A stretch of 64,000 nucleotides of DNA from Acidobacteriota bacterium (GTDB lineage Bacteria; Acidobacteriota; Terriglobia; Terriglobales; Acidobacteriaceae). The notes under the pieces are model-generated. The model saw only the letters and a list, made by a program, of their open reading frames with translations, ran no database searches and had not been told where the DNA came from. The position numbers were made by a program, and so were the translations under genes. Location: positions 1 to 64,000 of the forward strand of contig JAGWRX010000024.1 of the NCBI GenBank assembly GCA_028876395.1, given 5' to 3'. Shown piece by piece: positions 9,362 through 18,231 of this stretch (its first letter is position 1; every line of letters begins with the position of its first letter).

Positions 9362-10519
9362 TTGACCGCTCTTGCTCATGCCCCGCTCACGCAGCTCTCT
9401 GAAGAAGAAAATCTGTTCTACTCCACGGTGCGGCAGTTTGCCGGGGAGACCATTGGGCCGTTGGTGCGGCAGATGGACGACGAGCAGCAGTTTGCAGCCG
9501 GCCTTGTGGAGAAGCTGTTTGCGCTGGGGCTGATGGGCATTGAGGTCCCCGAGGAGATGGGCGGCGCGGGCGGCACGTTTTTTGACGCGGTGCTTGCCAT
9601 TGAAGCCATCTCCACCGTGGACCCGGCTGTGGCCGTGCTGGTGGACGTGCACAATACACTGGTGATCAATGCCATGCGGCGGTGGGGCACGGCGGAGCAG
9701 CAGGGCGCGTGGCTGCCGCGGCTGGCAGCCGACACGCCGGGCGCCTATGCGCTGAGCGAGGCCGGCTCCGGCTCGGACGCCTTTGCGCTGCAGACCCGCG
9801 CGGAAGCCACGGAGGGCGGCTACCGGCTGAACGGACGCAAGCTGTGGATCAGCAACGCGCGCGAGGCGGGGCTGTTTATGGTCTTCGCCACGCTCGACCC
9901 GGCGGCGGGCTATCGCGGCATCACGGCCTTTCTGGTGGAGAAGGGCACGCCGGGCTTCACGGTGGGGCGCAAGGAAGACAAGATGGGCATCCGCGCGAGC
10001 AGTACCTGCGAACTGATCTTTGAGGACTGCGAAGTGCCTGCGACAACCCTGCTCGGCGAGCCGGGCAAGGGCTACAAGATTGCCATTGAAACGCTGAATG
10101 AAGGGCGCATCGGCATCGGCGCGCAGATGCTGGGTCTGGCCGAGGGCGCATGGGGCCACGCGGCGCGCTACGCAAAGGAACGCCGCCAGTTCGGCAAGCC
10201 CATCGCGGAGTTTCAGGCGGTGCAGTTTACGCTGGCCGAAATGGCGACGGAGATTGAGGCGGCGCGGCTGATGGTCTACAACGCGGCGCGCCTGAAAGAC
10301 GCGGGGCAGCCCTTTGTGCGCGAGGCGGCGATGGCCAAGCTGTTCACGTCGCAGGTGGCGGAGCGCGTGGCCTCGCAGTGCGTGGAGATTTTCGGCGGCA
10401 ACGGCTTTGTGCGCGACTATCCGGCGGAGAAGTATTATCGCGACGCCAAGGTGGGCAAGATTTATGAGGGCACGTCGAACATGCAGCTGGCTACGATTGC
10501 CAAGCTGGTGCTGAGCTAG
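9362..10519 (+). CDS. Acyl-CoA dehydrogenase
   Basis: AYALSEAGSGSDAFALQTRA, KLWISNAREAGLFMVFA, YAKERRQFGKPIAEFQAVQF, CVEIFGGNGFVRDYPAEKYYRDAKVGKIYEGTSNMQ; TTG start. Confidence 0.93.
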   Translation: MTALAHAPLTQLSEEENLFYSTVRQFAGETIGPLVRQMDDEQQFAAGLVEKLFALGLMGIEVPEEMGGAGGTFFDAVLAIEAISTVDPAVAVLVDVHNTLVINAMRRWGTAEQQGAWLPRLAADTPGAYALSEAGSGSDAFALQTRAEATEGGYRLNGRKLWISNAREAGLFMVFATLDPAAGYRGITAFLVEKGTPGFTVGRKEDKMGIRASSTCELIFEDCEVPATTLLGEPGKGYKIAIETLNEGRIGIGAQMLGLAEGAWGHAARYAKERRQFGKPIAEFQAVQFTLAEMATEIEAARLMVYNAARLKDAGQPFVREAAMAKLFTSQVAERVASQCVEIFGGNGFVRDYPAEKYYRDAKVGKIYEGTSNMQLATIAKLVLS

Positions 10520-12816
10520 ATCTTCTGCGTGCGCTGCACATCCCGGACGCCGCTGACGCGGCGCAGGCCGAGCACCATGCGGTTGAGATGGCGCAGGTCT
10601 TCCGCCTCGACGATGAACTCGATGATGGCCTCGCCGTTCTCATCGCGGCGGATGTCCACGCCGCGGATGTTGGTGTCGTCGTCGGAGATGACGGCGGTGA
10701 GCTCCTTCAACATGCCCGTGCGGTCGTCGCAGAAGACGGTGATTTTGACGGGGTAGCGCTGGATGCGGCCCGCGGACTCATCGCCCACGCGGGCCCACTC
10801 GACGGCGATGCGGCGGTCGCTCTCGTAAAGCAAATTCTGAATATTGGGGCAGCTGCGCGCATGCACGGCCACGCCCTTGCCGCGCGTGACATAGCCGATG
10901 ATTTCCTCGCCGCGAATGGGATTGCAGCAGCGCGCGCGATAGACGAGCAGGTCGTTCTGGCCCTCGACCTCGAGCGAATCGGAGCCGGTGAGGTGCAGCT
11001 TGCGCACCGCGTCGGTCATCGGCGTCTCGCCGGGTTTCGTCTCTGTGCCCGGCTCGGGCTCGGCGGGCGCGGCGTAGCCGGGTGCGAGCTTGTTGAGCAC
11101 CTGGTGGGCGGAGTGCTTGCCCTGGCCCAGCGTGGCCAACAGGTCGGCGGCCGTGGCCACTCCATATTCATTGGCGATGCGGCTCAGGTCCTGGTCGTCA
11201 ATCTGGCTCATCGGCACCTTGAACTTGCGCGCCTCGCGCTCCAGCAGCTTGCGGCCAATCTCCACGGCGCGGCGGCGCTGGTCCTCATTGAGCCAGTGCT
11301 TGATCTTGTTGCGGGCGCGCGGGCTCTTGACGAAGGAGAGCCAGTCGCGGCTTGGCTTGTGATCCTTCTGCGTGACGATTTCAACGATGTCGCCCGTACG
11401 CAGCTTGGTGCGCAGGGGCACCATGCGCCCGTTGACCTTGGCGCCCACGCAGGTGTGCCCCACCTCAGTGTGGATGGTGTAGGCGAAATCGATGGGCGTG
11501 CCGTCGGCCGGAACCACAACGACCTTCCCCTTGGGCGTGAAGGTGTAGACCTCGTCGGGATACAGGTCCATCTTCAGGCTGGAGAGGAATTCGTTGGGGT
11601 CGGTCATTTCCTTTTGCCACTCGACGAGCTGGCGAATCCAGTTGAGGCGCTCCTCGTCGCGGGCTGTGACCGCGCCATCGCCGGCCTTGTATTTCCAGTG
11701 GGCGGCGATGCCCTCCTCGGCGATGCGGTGCATCTCCTCGGTGCGAATCTGCACTTCAAACTGGTGGCCGCCTTCGCCAATCACCGTGGTGTGGAGCGAC
11801 TGGTAGCGATTGGCGCGGGGCATGGCGATGAAGTCCTTGATGCGGCCCGGCACCGGACGCCACAGCGTGTGGATGAGTCCGAAGACGGCGTAACAGGAGG
11901 CAACGTCCTGAGTGATGACGCGGACGGCCAGCAGGTCGTAGACCTGATCGAAGGTGACCTTGGTGCGCTGCAACTTCTGGAAGATGGAGTAGAGGCGCTT
12001 GATGCGCCACTCCACGCGGGCCTCGATGTGGTTCTCGCGCAACTGCTCAACGAGCGTGTCTTCAACGGAGTGCAGGAATTGCTCGCCCTCGATGCGGCGC
12101 GCTTCGACGGCCGCAGCCACCTGCTCGTAGCTCACGGGGTCGGTGTAGCGGAAGGCCAGGTCTTCTAGCTCGCCGCGCACTTTGCCCATGCCGAGGCGAT
12201 GCGCCAGCGGGGCATAAATGTCCAGCGTCTCGCGGGCGATGGCCTCCTGCCGTTCGGGCTTCAGATGCTCCAGTGTGCGCATGTTGTGCAGCCGGTCAGC
12301 CAGCTTGATCAGAACCACGCGCACGTCGGTGACCATGGCCAGCAGCATCTTGCGCACGTTCTCGGCCTGGCGGTCCTCGCGATTGGCAAACTGGATCTTG
12401 TCGATCTTGGTGACGCCCTCGACGATGTGGGCCACCTGGTCTCCAAAACCGGCCTCAATCTCTTCACTGGTGGCGGGCGTGTCCTCAACGGCATCGTGCA
12501 GCAGCGCGGCGGCGATGGCTGTCGCGTCCAGCTTCATCTCCGCCAGCACCTCGGCAACCTCAAGCGGATGAATAATGTATGGCTCGCCGGAGGCTCGCAC
12601 CTGCCCCTGATGGTGCTGGACGCAGAAATCCCACGCCTTGCGGATGAGACTCACATCTTCATTGGGACGATTGGCCTGAACGTGGCGGAGAAGCGCCTCA
12701 AAGCGCTGGTCGATGGCCTGCTCATCAGGAACGCGCAAGACAGTCGGGCCCTGCCCCGGAGATGCCGGGGTGGCGCTGGGTACATCCGCGGGGATGGACT
12801 GCCGAACTGTCGCCAT
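10516..12816 (-). CDS. rel: Bifunctional (p)ppGpp synthetase/hydrolase, RelA/SpoT family
   Basis: HD domain (LLHDAVEDT), synthetase (RVITQDVASCYAVFGLIHTLWRPVPGRIKDFIAMPRANRYQSLHTTV...EVQIRTEEMHRIAEEGIAAHWKYK), TGS (YTFTPKGKVVVVPADGTPIDFAYTIHTEVGHTCVGAKVNG), ACT. Confidence 0.96.
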   Translation of the reverse strand: MATVRQSIPADVPSATPASPGQGPTVLRVPDEQAIDQRFEALLRHVQANRPNEDVSLIRKAWDFCVQHHQGQVRASGEPYIIHPLEVAEVLAEMKLDATAIAAALLHDAVEDTPATSEEIEAGFGDQVAHIVEGVTKIDKIQFANREDRQAENVRKMLLAMVTDVRVVLIKLADRLHNMRTLEHLKPERQEAIARETLDIYAPLAHRLGMGKVRGELEDLAFRYTDPVSYEQVAAAVEARRIEGEQFLHSVEDTLVEQLRENHIEARVEWRIKRLYSIFQKLQRTKVTFDQVYDLLAVRVITQDVASCYAVFGLIHTLWRPVPGRIKDFIAMPRANRYQSLHTTVIGEGGHQFEVQIRTEEMHRIAEEGIAAHWKYKAGDGAVTARDEERLNWIRQLVEWQKEMTDPNEFLSSLKMDLYPDEVYTFTPKGKVVVVPADGTPIDFAYTIHTEVGHTCVGAKVNGRMVPLRTKLRTGDIVEIVTQKDHKPSRDWLSFVKSPRARNKIKHWLNEDQRRRAVEIGRKLLEREARKFKVPMSQIDDQDLSRIANEYGVATAADLLATLGQGKHSAHQVLNKLAPGYAAPAEPEPGTETKPGETPMTDAVRKLHLTGSDSLEVEGQNDLLVYRARCCNPIRGEEIIGYVTRGKGVAVHARSCPNIQNLLYESDRRIAVEWARVGDESAGRIQRYPVKITVFCDDRTGMLKELTAVISDDDTNIRGVDIRRDENGEAIIEFIVEAEDLRHLNRMVLGLRRVSGVRDVQRTQKI

Positions 12817-13348
12817 GCTTCATTATAGGCCTGAGCCTTTGCAACAGAGGGAAACTCCCTCCCTCGGCGGCGCCGGACGGCGATTCGCCTGACCATCAAC
12901 AGGGAAAGACCGGGAGACCCGGCGACTGCGCGGGATACATGTATGCTGCTGATTCCAGATATATTTCTTATCCAATAGGCGCTCGACACCGCGGATCAGA
13001 CACGCCTGTGGTGATCGTGACCCATCACGGTAGCGAGTCATCCGACAGAGCCGGGCTTGCCTTCCACCGCCCTCCCAGCCCTGCCCTTTGCCGCATGCAT
13101 GAGTAAGCGTGCCGGGACACATCTATCACTTCTTTCCGGTTTGAAGATGAGTTACTTGTTCCATCACTTACTTGATTTCAAGAAGTGGTAAAGGAGCGAG
13201 TTATGAATTAACCCTCGAATGTTATCGTGCGTGGCCTGCGATGGTCAGTGCCGCACGGCCCGGTTGACTGTGCCCGCCGTCACAGCGATCCCCTTGCTGG
13301 ATAGGCGTAGAGTCCCTTGCGGAGTAGAGGTCCAGAACGGAGGAACTT

Positions 13349-13777
13349 ATGTTACAACGCCTCTTACTTACAGCCCTCGCCGCGGCCTTTGTCGCAGGCG
13401 TGGGATATGCAGGTGAAACGCAGTCAAAAATCATCATTCCGGTGAATAAGGTGTCACCTACGAGCGGCCAGGCGATGTTCAAGAGCTATTGCGCGCCATG
13501 TCACGGAGTGGATGGCAAGGGCAATGGTCCAGCGGCAAACGCGCTGAAGCCAGCGCCGACCGACCTGACTGAGCTGAGAAAGCAGAACCGCGGCAGATTT
13601 CCGGACTCCCATATCGTGGCCGTGCTTGAATTCGGCACCGAGGTACCGGCGCACGGATCGAACCTGATGCCCGTATGGGGCCCGATCCTTGGTAAGATGG
13701 ACCAGGCTAACTCCCAGCAGAAGCAACTCAGAATCAGCAATCTGAGCCGCTACCTGGAGAGTATCCAGGCACAGTAA
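13349..13777 (+). CDS. Secreted monohaem c-type cytochrome
   Basis: Signal peptide, CAPCHGVDGKGNG haem motif, candidate axial Met in NLMPVWG; GGAGG ribosome-binding site upstream. Confidence 0.88.
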   Translation: MLQRLLLTALAAAFVAGVGYAGETQSKIIIPVNKVSPTSGQAMFKSYCAPCHGVDGKGNGPAANALKPAPTDLTELRKQNRGRFPDSHIVAVLEFGTEVPAHGSNLMPVWGPILGKMDQANSQQKQLRISNLSRYLESIQAQ

Positions 13778-13830
13778 GGAGCAGCGGCTCATCTGCTCCT
13801 GCCTGGGGCTCGAGGAATCCGAGGGAGCTG

Positions 13831-15228
13831 ATGAACAAGCCGCGCAAGCCACAGTCTGACCCAAACCGGAAGGCGCCCAGGGACTCGAGTCCGGTGGCGC
13901 CTTTCGACCGGAGTCGCCAGAAGCCCTCCCCGCCCCAGCATGCGGAAGCCCGCAAGCCCGCGAGAAGTCCCTTTTCCGCAGAAAAGCGGCCGGAAAAAAA
14001 CCAAGCAGGGCCGGGAGCCCGCGTGAGCCGGCGCGCCGCAGACAGGCTGCGCGCGGGCCATCTGTGGGTGTACGCCTCCGATATCGAGGCGATTGAGACG
14101 GGCGAAGGCGAGGCACCCGCGCTGCTGCCCGTGGCCGACTCCCGCGGATTGCTGCTGGGCACGGCGCTTTACAGTCCATCGTCCCAGATTGCGCTGCGGC
14201 TGGTATCGCGCGAGGCGGTTGATGAGGCCGCGTGGCTGAAATTGCTGGAAGACCGGCTGCGCGCGGCGATTGCCCGGCGCAGGCCGCTGCTGGACGACGA
14301 GACCGATGCCTGCCGCCTTTGCTTCAGCGAGGCCGACGAGCTGCCCGGCGTGGTGGCGGACAAGTACGGCGAGCTGATCGTTCTGCAACTGCTGACCAAG
14401 GGTCTGGACTCGGCTGCGACGCGCGAGACCTGCACGCGGGTTCTGCGCGATGAGATGCAGCCCGCTTCCATTCTGGAGCGGCCTGACCCGCGCATGCGCG
14501 AGCTGGAGGGACTGACTGCGCCCGGCATCGCGCCCTTATGGGCCGCGCAGCCGGATGCGCCGGTGACCAGCACACAGTTCCGGCTGAATGGCCTGCTGTT
14601 CTACTACGACGCCAACGCAGGGCAAAAGACCGGCGCCTTTCTGGACCAGCGGGCCAACTACGCCGCCGCCCGGCAGTGGGCCGAGCGCCTGGGTACAGCC
14701 GGCCGGGCACTGGATATTTGCTGCTACCAGGGCGGCTTTGCTCTGCATCTGGCCCAGGTCTGCAAGCAGGTGACGGGGATTGACGCTTCGCGCGCCTCGC
14801 TGGAGGTGGCCGAGCGGAACGTAGAGGCCAATCGCGCCCGGCTCAGCGCCGAGGTGGACTGGGTGGAGGCCGACGCCTTTCAGATTCTGCGCGACTTGTC
14901 GGAGGCCGGCGAGCGGTTCGACACGATCATTCTGGACCCTCCGGCCTTTGCCAAGACCAAGCGCGCCGTCGAAGGAGCACTGCGCGGCTACAAGGAGCTG
15001 AACCTGCGCGCCTTGCGCATGATGAGGCCGGGTGGGCTGCTGATGACCTTCTCCTGCAGCCACCATGTAGGCTGGGAGGATCTGCAGGGCGCGGTGGCCG
15101 CGGCCGCCGCCGATGCGCACCGCCGCGTGCGCCTGCTGGAGCGCAGAGGCGCGACGCTGGACCACCCCGTGGTGCTGAGTCTGCCCGAGACCGAATACCT
15201 GAAGTGCCTGGTGCTGGAAGTCGAGTAG
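13831..15228 (+). CDS. rlmI: Class I SAM-dependent rRNA methyltransferase (RlmI/YccW-like) with basic, Pro-rich N-terminal extension
   Basis: PUA-like RRAADRLRAGHLWVYASDIE, ADKYGELIVLQLLTKG, GQKTGAFLDQRANY, ALDICCYQGGFALHLA, DTIILDPPAFAK, LLMTFSCSHHV. Confidence 0.85.
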   Translation: MNKPRKPQSDPNRKAPRDSSPVAPFDRSRQKPSPPQHAEARKPARSPFSAEKRPEKNQAGPGARVSRRAADRLRAGHLWVYASDIEAIETGEGEAPALLPVADSRGLLLGTALYSPSSQIALRLVSREAVDEAAWLKLLEDRLRAAIARRRPLLDDETDACRLCFSEADELPGVVADKYGELIVLQLLTKGLDSAATRETCTRVLRDEMQPASILERPDPRMRELEGLTAPGIAPLWAAQPDAPVTSTQFRLNGLLFYYDANAGQKTGAFLDQRANYAAARQWAERLGTAGRALDICCYQGGFALHLAQVCKQVTGIDASRASLEVAERNVEANRARLSAEVDWVEADAFQILRDLSEAGERFDTIILDPPAFAKTKRAVEGALRGYKELNLRALRMMRPGGLLMTFSCSHHVGWEDLQGAVAAAAADAHRRVRLLERRGATLDHPVVLSLPETEYLKCLVLEVE

Positions 15229-15232
15229 GCTC

Positions 15233-15880
15233 TCATGCGTGCGCCGGCCGCTGGCTGCCCGCCCAGCGCGGAAACAGCCGCGCCCGCCAGGTGGGTTGGG
15301 GGGAAAATGCCCGTCCAGGCGCAGGGGATCCTGGCTCCTCAGCCGGCGCGGCCGACCTGATTTCGGAGAGCGCCTGCTTGACCTGCGTGCGCAAGGCCTC
15401 GACCTCGAAGGCGCAGGAACGCAGATAGGCTGAAACGGTCATTCCGGCCTCCGCTGCGCGCTCACGCAGTTGCGCTGCTTCCTCCTCGCTCAGACGGATG
15501 GTGATGCTGGCCGACTTTCGGTTTTCCCGTGGCACGGCGGGGTGCCGCTTTGCCGATTCTGGCGGACGGACAGTCTGTTTGTTCTGCCTGGTTGCGGGAT
15601 TTCCCGGGCGCGTGGCGGGAGAAAGGCCCGGCAGCGCGCCAGCATCGGCAGGGCGATAGCGCGCATGGGCGCGAAGCGCCTGCTCATAACTGAGGGTGGC
15701 CACGTCGTCGGCAAGGGCGTCATCGGCAGCAGAGGCCGGCTCCGGCACCGTCTCTGCTGCAGGCGCTGCGAGCGATGCCAGCAATGCTGCAAAACTGGCA
15801 GCGGAAAGTGTGGGCGAAGCTTCTGCGGTTTCCTGCATGGGTTGAAGCATACCCGGGCCTGAGCCGTAGCCGTGAGCCAT
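15233..15880 (-). CDS. Ribbon-helix-helix (MobC/CopG-like) domain protein
   Basis: SASITIRLSEEEAAQLRERAAEAGMTVSAYLRSCAFEVEALRTQVKQALSEIR inside a low-complexity protein. Confidence 0.6.
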   Translation of the reverse strand: MAHGYGSGPGMLQPMQETAEASPTLSAASFAALLASLAAPAAETVPEPASAADDALADDVATLSYEQALRAHARYRPADAGALPGLSPATRPGNPATRQNKQTVRPPESAKRHPAVPRENRKSASITIRLSEEEAAQLRERAAEAGMTVSAYLRSCAFEVEALRTQVKQALSEIRSAAPAEEPGSPAPGRAFSPQPTWRARLFPRWAGSQRPAHA

Positions 15881-16024
15881 TTCGCGAAGGACGGTGCTGT
15901 TGGATTCCCGGATGGGGACGACGCGCTGCCAGTTTCAAATTGGAATAGCGTCGAGGTCAGGCAGAGGATCGTGAGGCCGCGGCGCGCTTGCATGACGGAA
16001 ACGCGCCCGGACTCTGCGCAAAGA

Positions 16025-18151
16025 TCATTTGCCCGCGGGCGCTCGCCCTGTTTCAGTCCACAGGAAGGTCAATTCGTCGGCGTCGTCCTGGATTTGCTGC
16101 TCCACGCTCACGCCGGCCGAGTGGCCCCCGGCCAGGCTGTAATGCAGCAGGATCGGCCGCCCGCTGGACGAAGCCGCCTGCATGAGAGCCGTCATCTTGC
16201 GCGCATGCAGCGGGTCCACGCGCGTGTCGCTGTCGCCGGTGAAGAACAGCACCGCCGGATACGCCGTGCCCGCTTTCACGTTCTGATAGGGCGAGTATTT
16301 GAGCAGGTAGAAGAACTGCTTCTCGTCCTCGGACGACCCGTACTCCGTGGTCCAGTGCGAGCCCTGCAGGAAGCTCTGATAGCGCAGCATATCGAGGAGC
16401 GGATAGCCGCAGTCAATGGCGGAGAACAGCTCTGGATGCTGTGTCATAGCCGCGCCCATCAGCAGGCCGCCGTTGGAGCGGCCGACGATGGCGAAGTGCT
16501 CGGGCGAGGTGTACTTCTGGGCGATCAGGTATTCGGCGGCCGCGAACCAGTCGTCAAAGACGTTCTGCTTTTTCTCGAACATGCCCTGCTCGTGCCAGTG
16601 CTCGCCATACTCGCCGCCGCCGCGCAGGCTGGGCAGGGCAAACCAGCCGCCCTGCTGCATCCACCAGGCATAGGCCGCGCTCCATTCCGGCGTCATGCTC
16701 ACATTGAAGCCACCATAGCCGGTCATCAGCAGGCGCGCGGAGCCGTCCTGCCGCAGGCCTTTTTTTCCTGCAATGAACATGGGAACCTGCGTGCCGTCTT
16801 TTGACTTGAAGAAGACCTGCTTCAACTCGTACTGGCTCGAATCAAAGGAGACCTCGGGCTGGGCGAAGACGTCGCGCTTGCCGGTGACCGTGTCCAGCCG
16901 GTAGAGCGTGGGTGGCTGGATGAACGACTGCACGCTGAAAAAGCCGTAGCGGTCGGTCGTTTTGCCGTAGACGCCGGATGCGGAGACGATGCCGTCGTAG
17001 CTGACAGCGCCGGCGGACTTGCCTTCGAGCATATAGACGGATGTCTGCGAAATCACATCCTTGAGGCGCGTGACGTAGACCTTGCCGCCCACAATCGAGA
17101 AATGATCGATGGCCTCCTGCGCTTCGGGGACGATGGTCTTCCAGGCGTCGGGCAGCACGCCGGGATCTGCCCTGAGGATGCGGCCCATGGACGCCTCGTA
17201 ATCGGTCTTCACATACCACGCGCCTCTTGCGTAGATAGCCGAGAAGCGCGAATCCAGATCCCACACGAGCACGTCAAAGGGCGCGTCTTTTCTTGTCAGG
17301 TCGCGGAAGACGATGTCCACACGCCGGGCGGGGACGCCGCGCTCAATGGTGACGACGAGATAGCGGCCATCGTCGGTCACGTTGGACATGAACAGGTCGA
17401 TGGGGCCGAGGGGCTCGCCGTGGAACTCGCGGCCAAAGAGGAGCGTGTCGCGGACAACGCGCGTGCCCAGCACGTGCTCGTAAAGCAGCGAGCCCTGGCT
17501 GTTGGTGCGCGTGTAGAAGAGGCCCGTGGCGTCGGGCGTGAAGCTGACGGACCAGTAGAGGCCCGCGGGCAGCTGGTCTTCGAGAATTTTTCCGGTTTTC
17601 ACGTTGAACACGCGTACCGTGGTCTCGTCCGCGCCGCCGCTGCGCACCCGGTAGGCGATCAGCTGCCCGTCACGCGAAACATCCGCCAGATCCACCGAGT
17701 TGTTGGGGTCGCGGCTCAGCGCGGCGGGATCGATGAGTCGCTCATCCTTGCCTGTCCAGCCGCGGCGCATATAGATCGAGGCCTGATTCTCGCCAGCCAG
17801 CCGCTTTTGGAAGTAGTAATTGCCGGCGCGCTCGATGGGCAGCGTCCAGCGGGCTACCTGCTCCAGCCGTTCGAGGCCGGCAACAACCTCCGGACGGATA
17901 CGCGCCTGCTTGAAGTAGCGCGCCGTATAGGTGTTCTGCTGGTCGATGAAGGCGCGCGTCTCCTCGCTCTTTGCATCTTCGAGCCAGCGGTAGCTGTCGG
18001 GGATCTTCGTGCCGAAATAACTGTCGTAGACGGGGCTCACCTGCACGGGAGGCGGAGGCGGCAGGGTGATGCCGTCGCGGCCGTGTATTGTCTGCGCCAG
18101 CGCAGACATGCCAAGGCATAAGCCAAGTCCATAAACAGAGAGAAGCCGCAT
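16025..18151 (-). CDS. Prolyl oligopeptidase family serine peptidase (S9), secreted
   Basis: YFGTKIPDSYRWLEDAKSEETRAFI, catalytic GRSNGGLLMGAAM, DSDTRVDPLHARKM, GGHSAG; signal peptide after internal ATG at 18151. Confidence 0.93.
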   Translation of the reverse strand: MRLLSVYGLGLCLGMSALAQTIHGRDGITLPPPPPVQVSPVYDSYFGTKIPDSYRWLEDAKSEETRAFIDQQNTYTARYFKQARIRPEVVAGLERLEQVARWTLPIERAGNYYFQKRLAGENQASIYMRRGWTGKDERLIDPAALSRDPNNSVDLADVSRDGQLIAYRVRSGGADETTVRVFNVKTGKILEDQLPAGLYWSVSFTPDATGLFYTRTNSQGSLLYEHVLGTRVVRDTLLFGREFHGEPLGPIDLFMSNVTDDGRYLVVTIERGVPARRVDIVFRDLTRKDAPFDVLVWDLDSRFSAIYARGAWYVKTDYEASMGRILRADPGVLPDAWKTIVPEAQEAIDHFSIVGGKVYVTRLKDVISQTSVYMLEGKSAGAVSYDGIVSASGVYGKTTDRYGFFSVQSFIQPPTLYRLDTVTGKRDVFAQPEVSFDSSQYELKQVFFKSKDGTQVPMFIAGKKGLRQDGSARLLMTGYGGFNVSMTPEWSAAYAWWMQQGGWFALPSLRGGGEYGEHWHEQGMFEKKQNVFDDWFAAAEYLIAQKYTSPEHFAIVGRSNGGLLMGAAMTQHPELFSAIDCGYPLLDMLRYQSFLQGSHWTTEYGSSEDEKQFFYLLKYSPYQNVKAGTAYPAVLFFTGDSDTRVDPLHARKMTALMQAASSSGRPILLHYSLAGGHSAGVSVEQQIQDDADELTFLWTETGRAPAGK

Positions 18152-18231
18152 GAACGCCCCCTTGCCAAAAAGCATTCGCTAAGATGACGGGTGAATCTCC
18201 TGCAGCAGGCGGCATAGCCGTCCGCCACTGA

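Noticed and set aside
10588-12168. 526-aa plus-strand ORF opposite rel
   Set aside because: Codon-shadow ORF; the minus strand encodes complete Rel.
12823-13122. 99-aa minus ORF in the rel - cytochrome c intergenic region
   Set aside because: No domain, no convincing RBS, overlaps a competing plus-strand ORF; likely non-coding.
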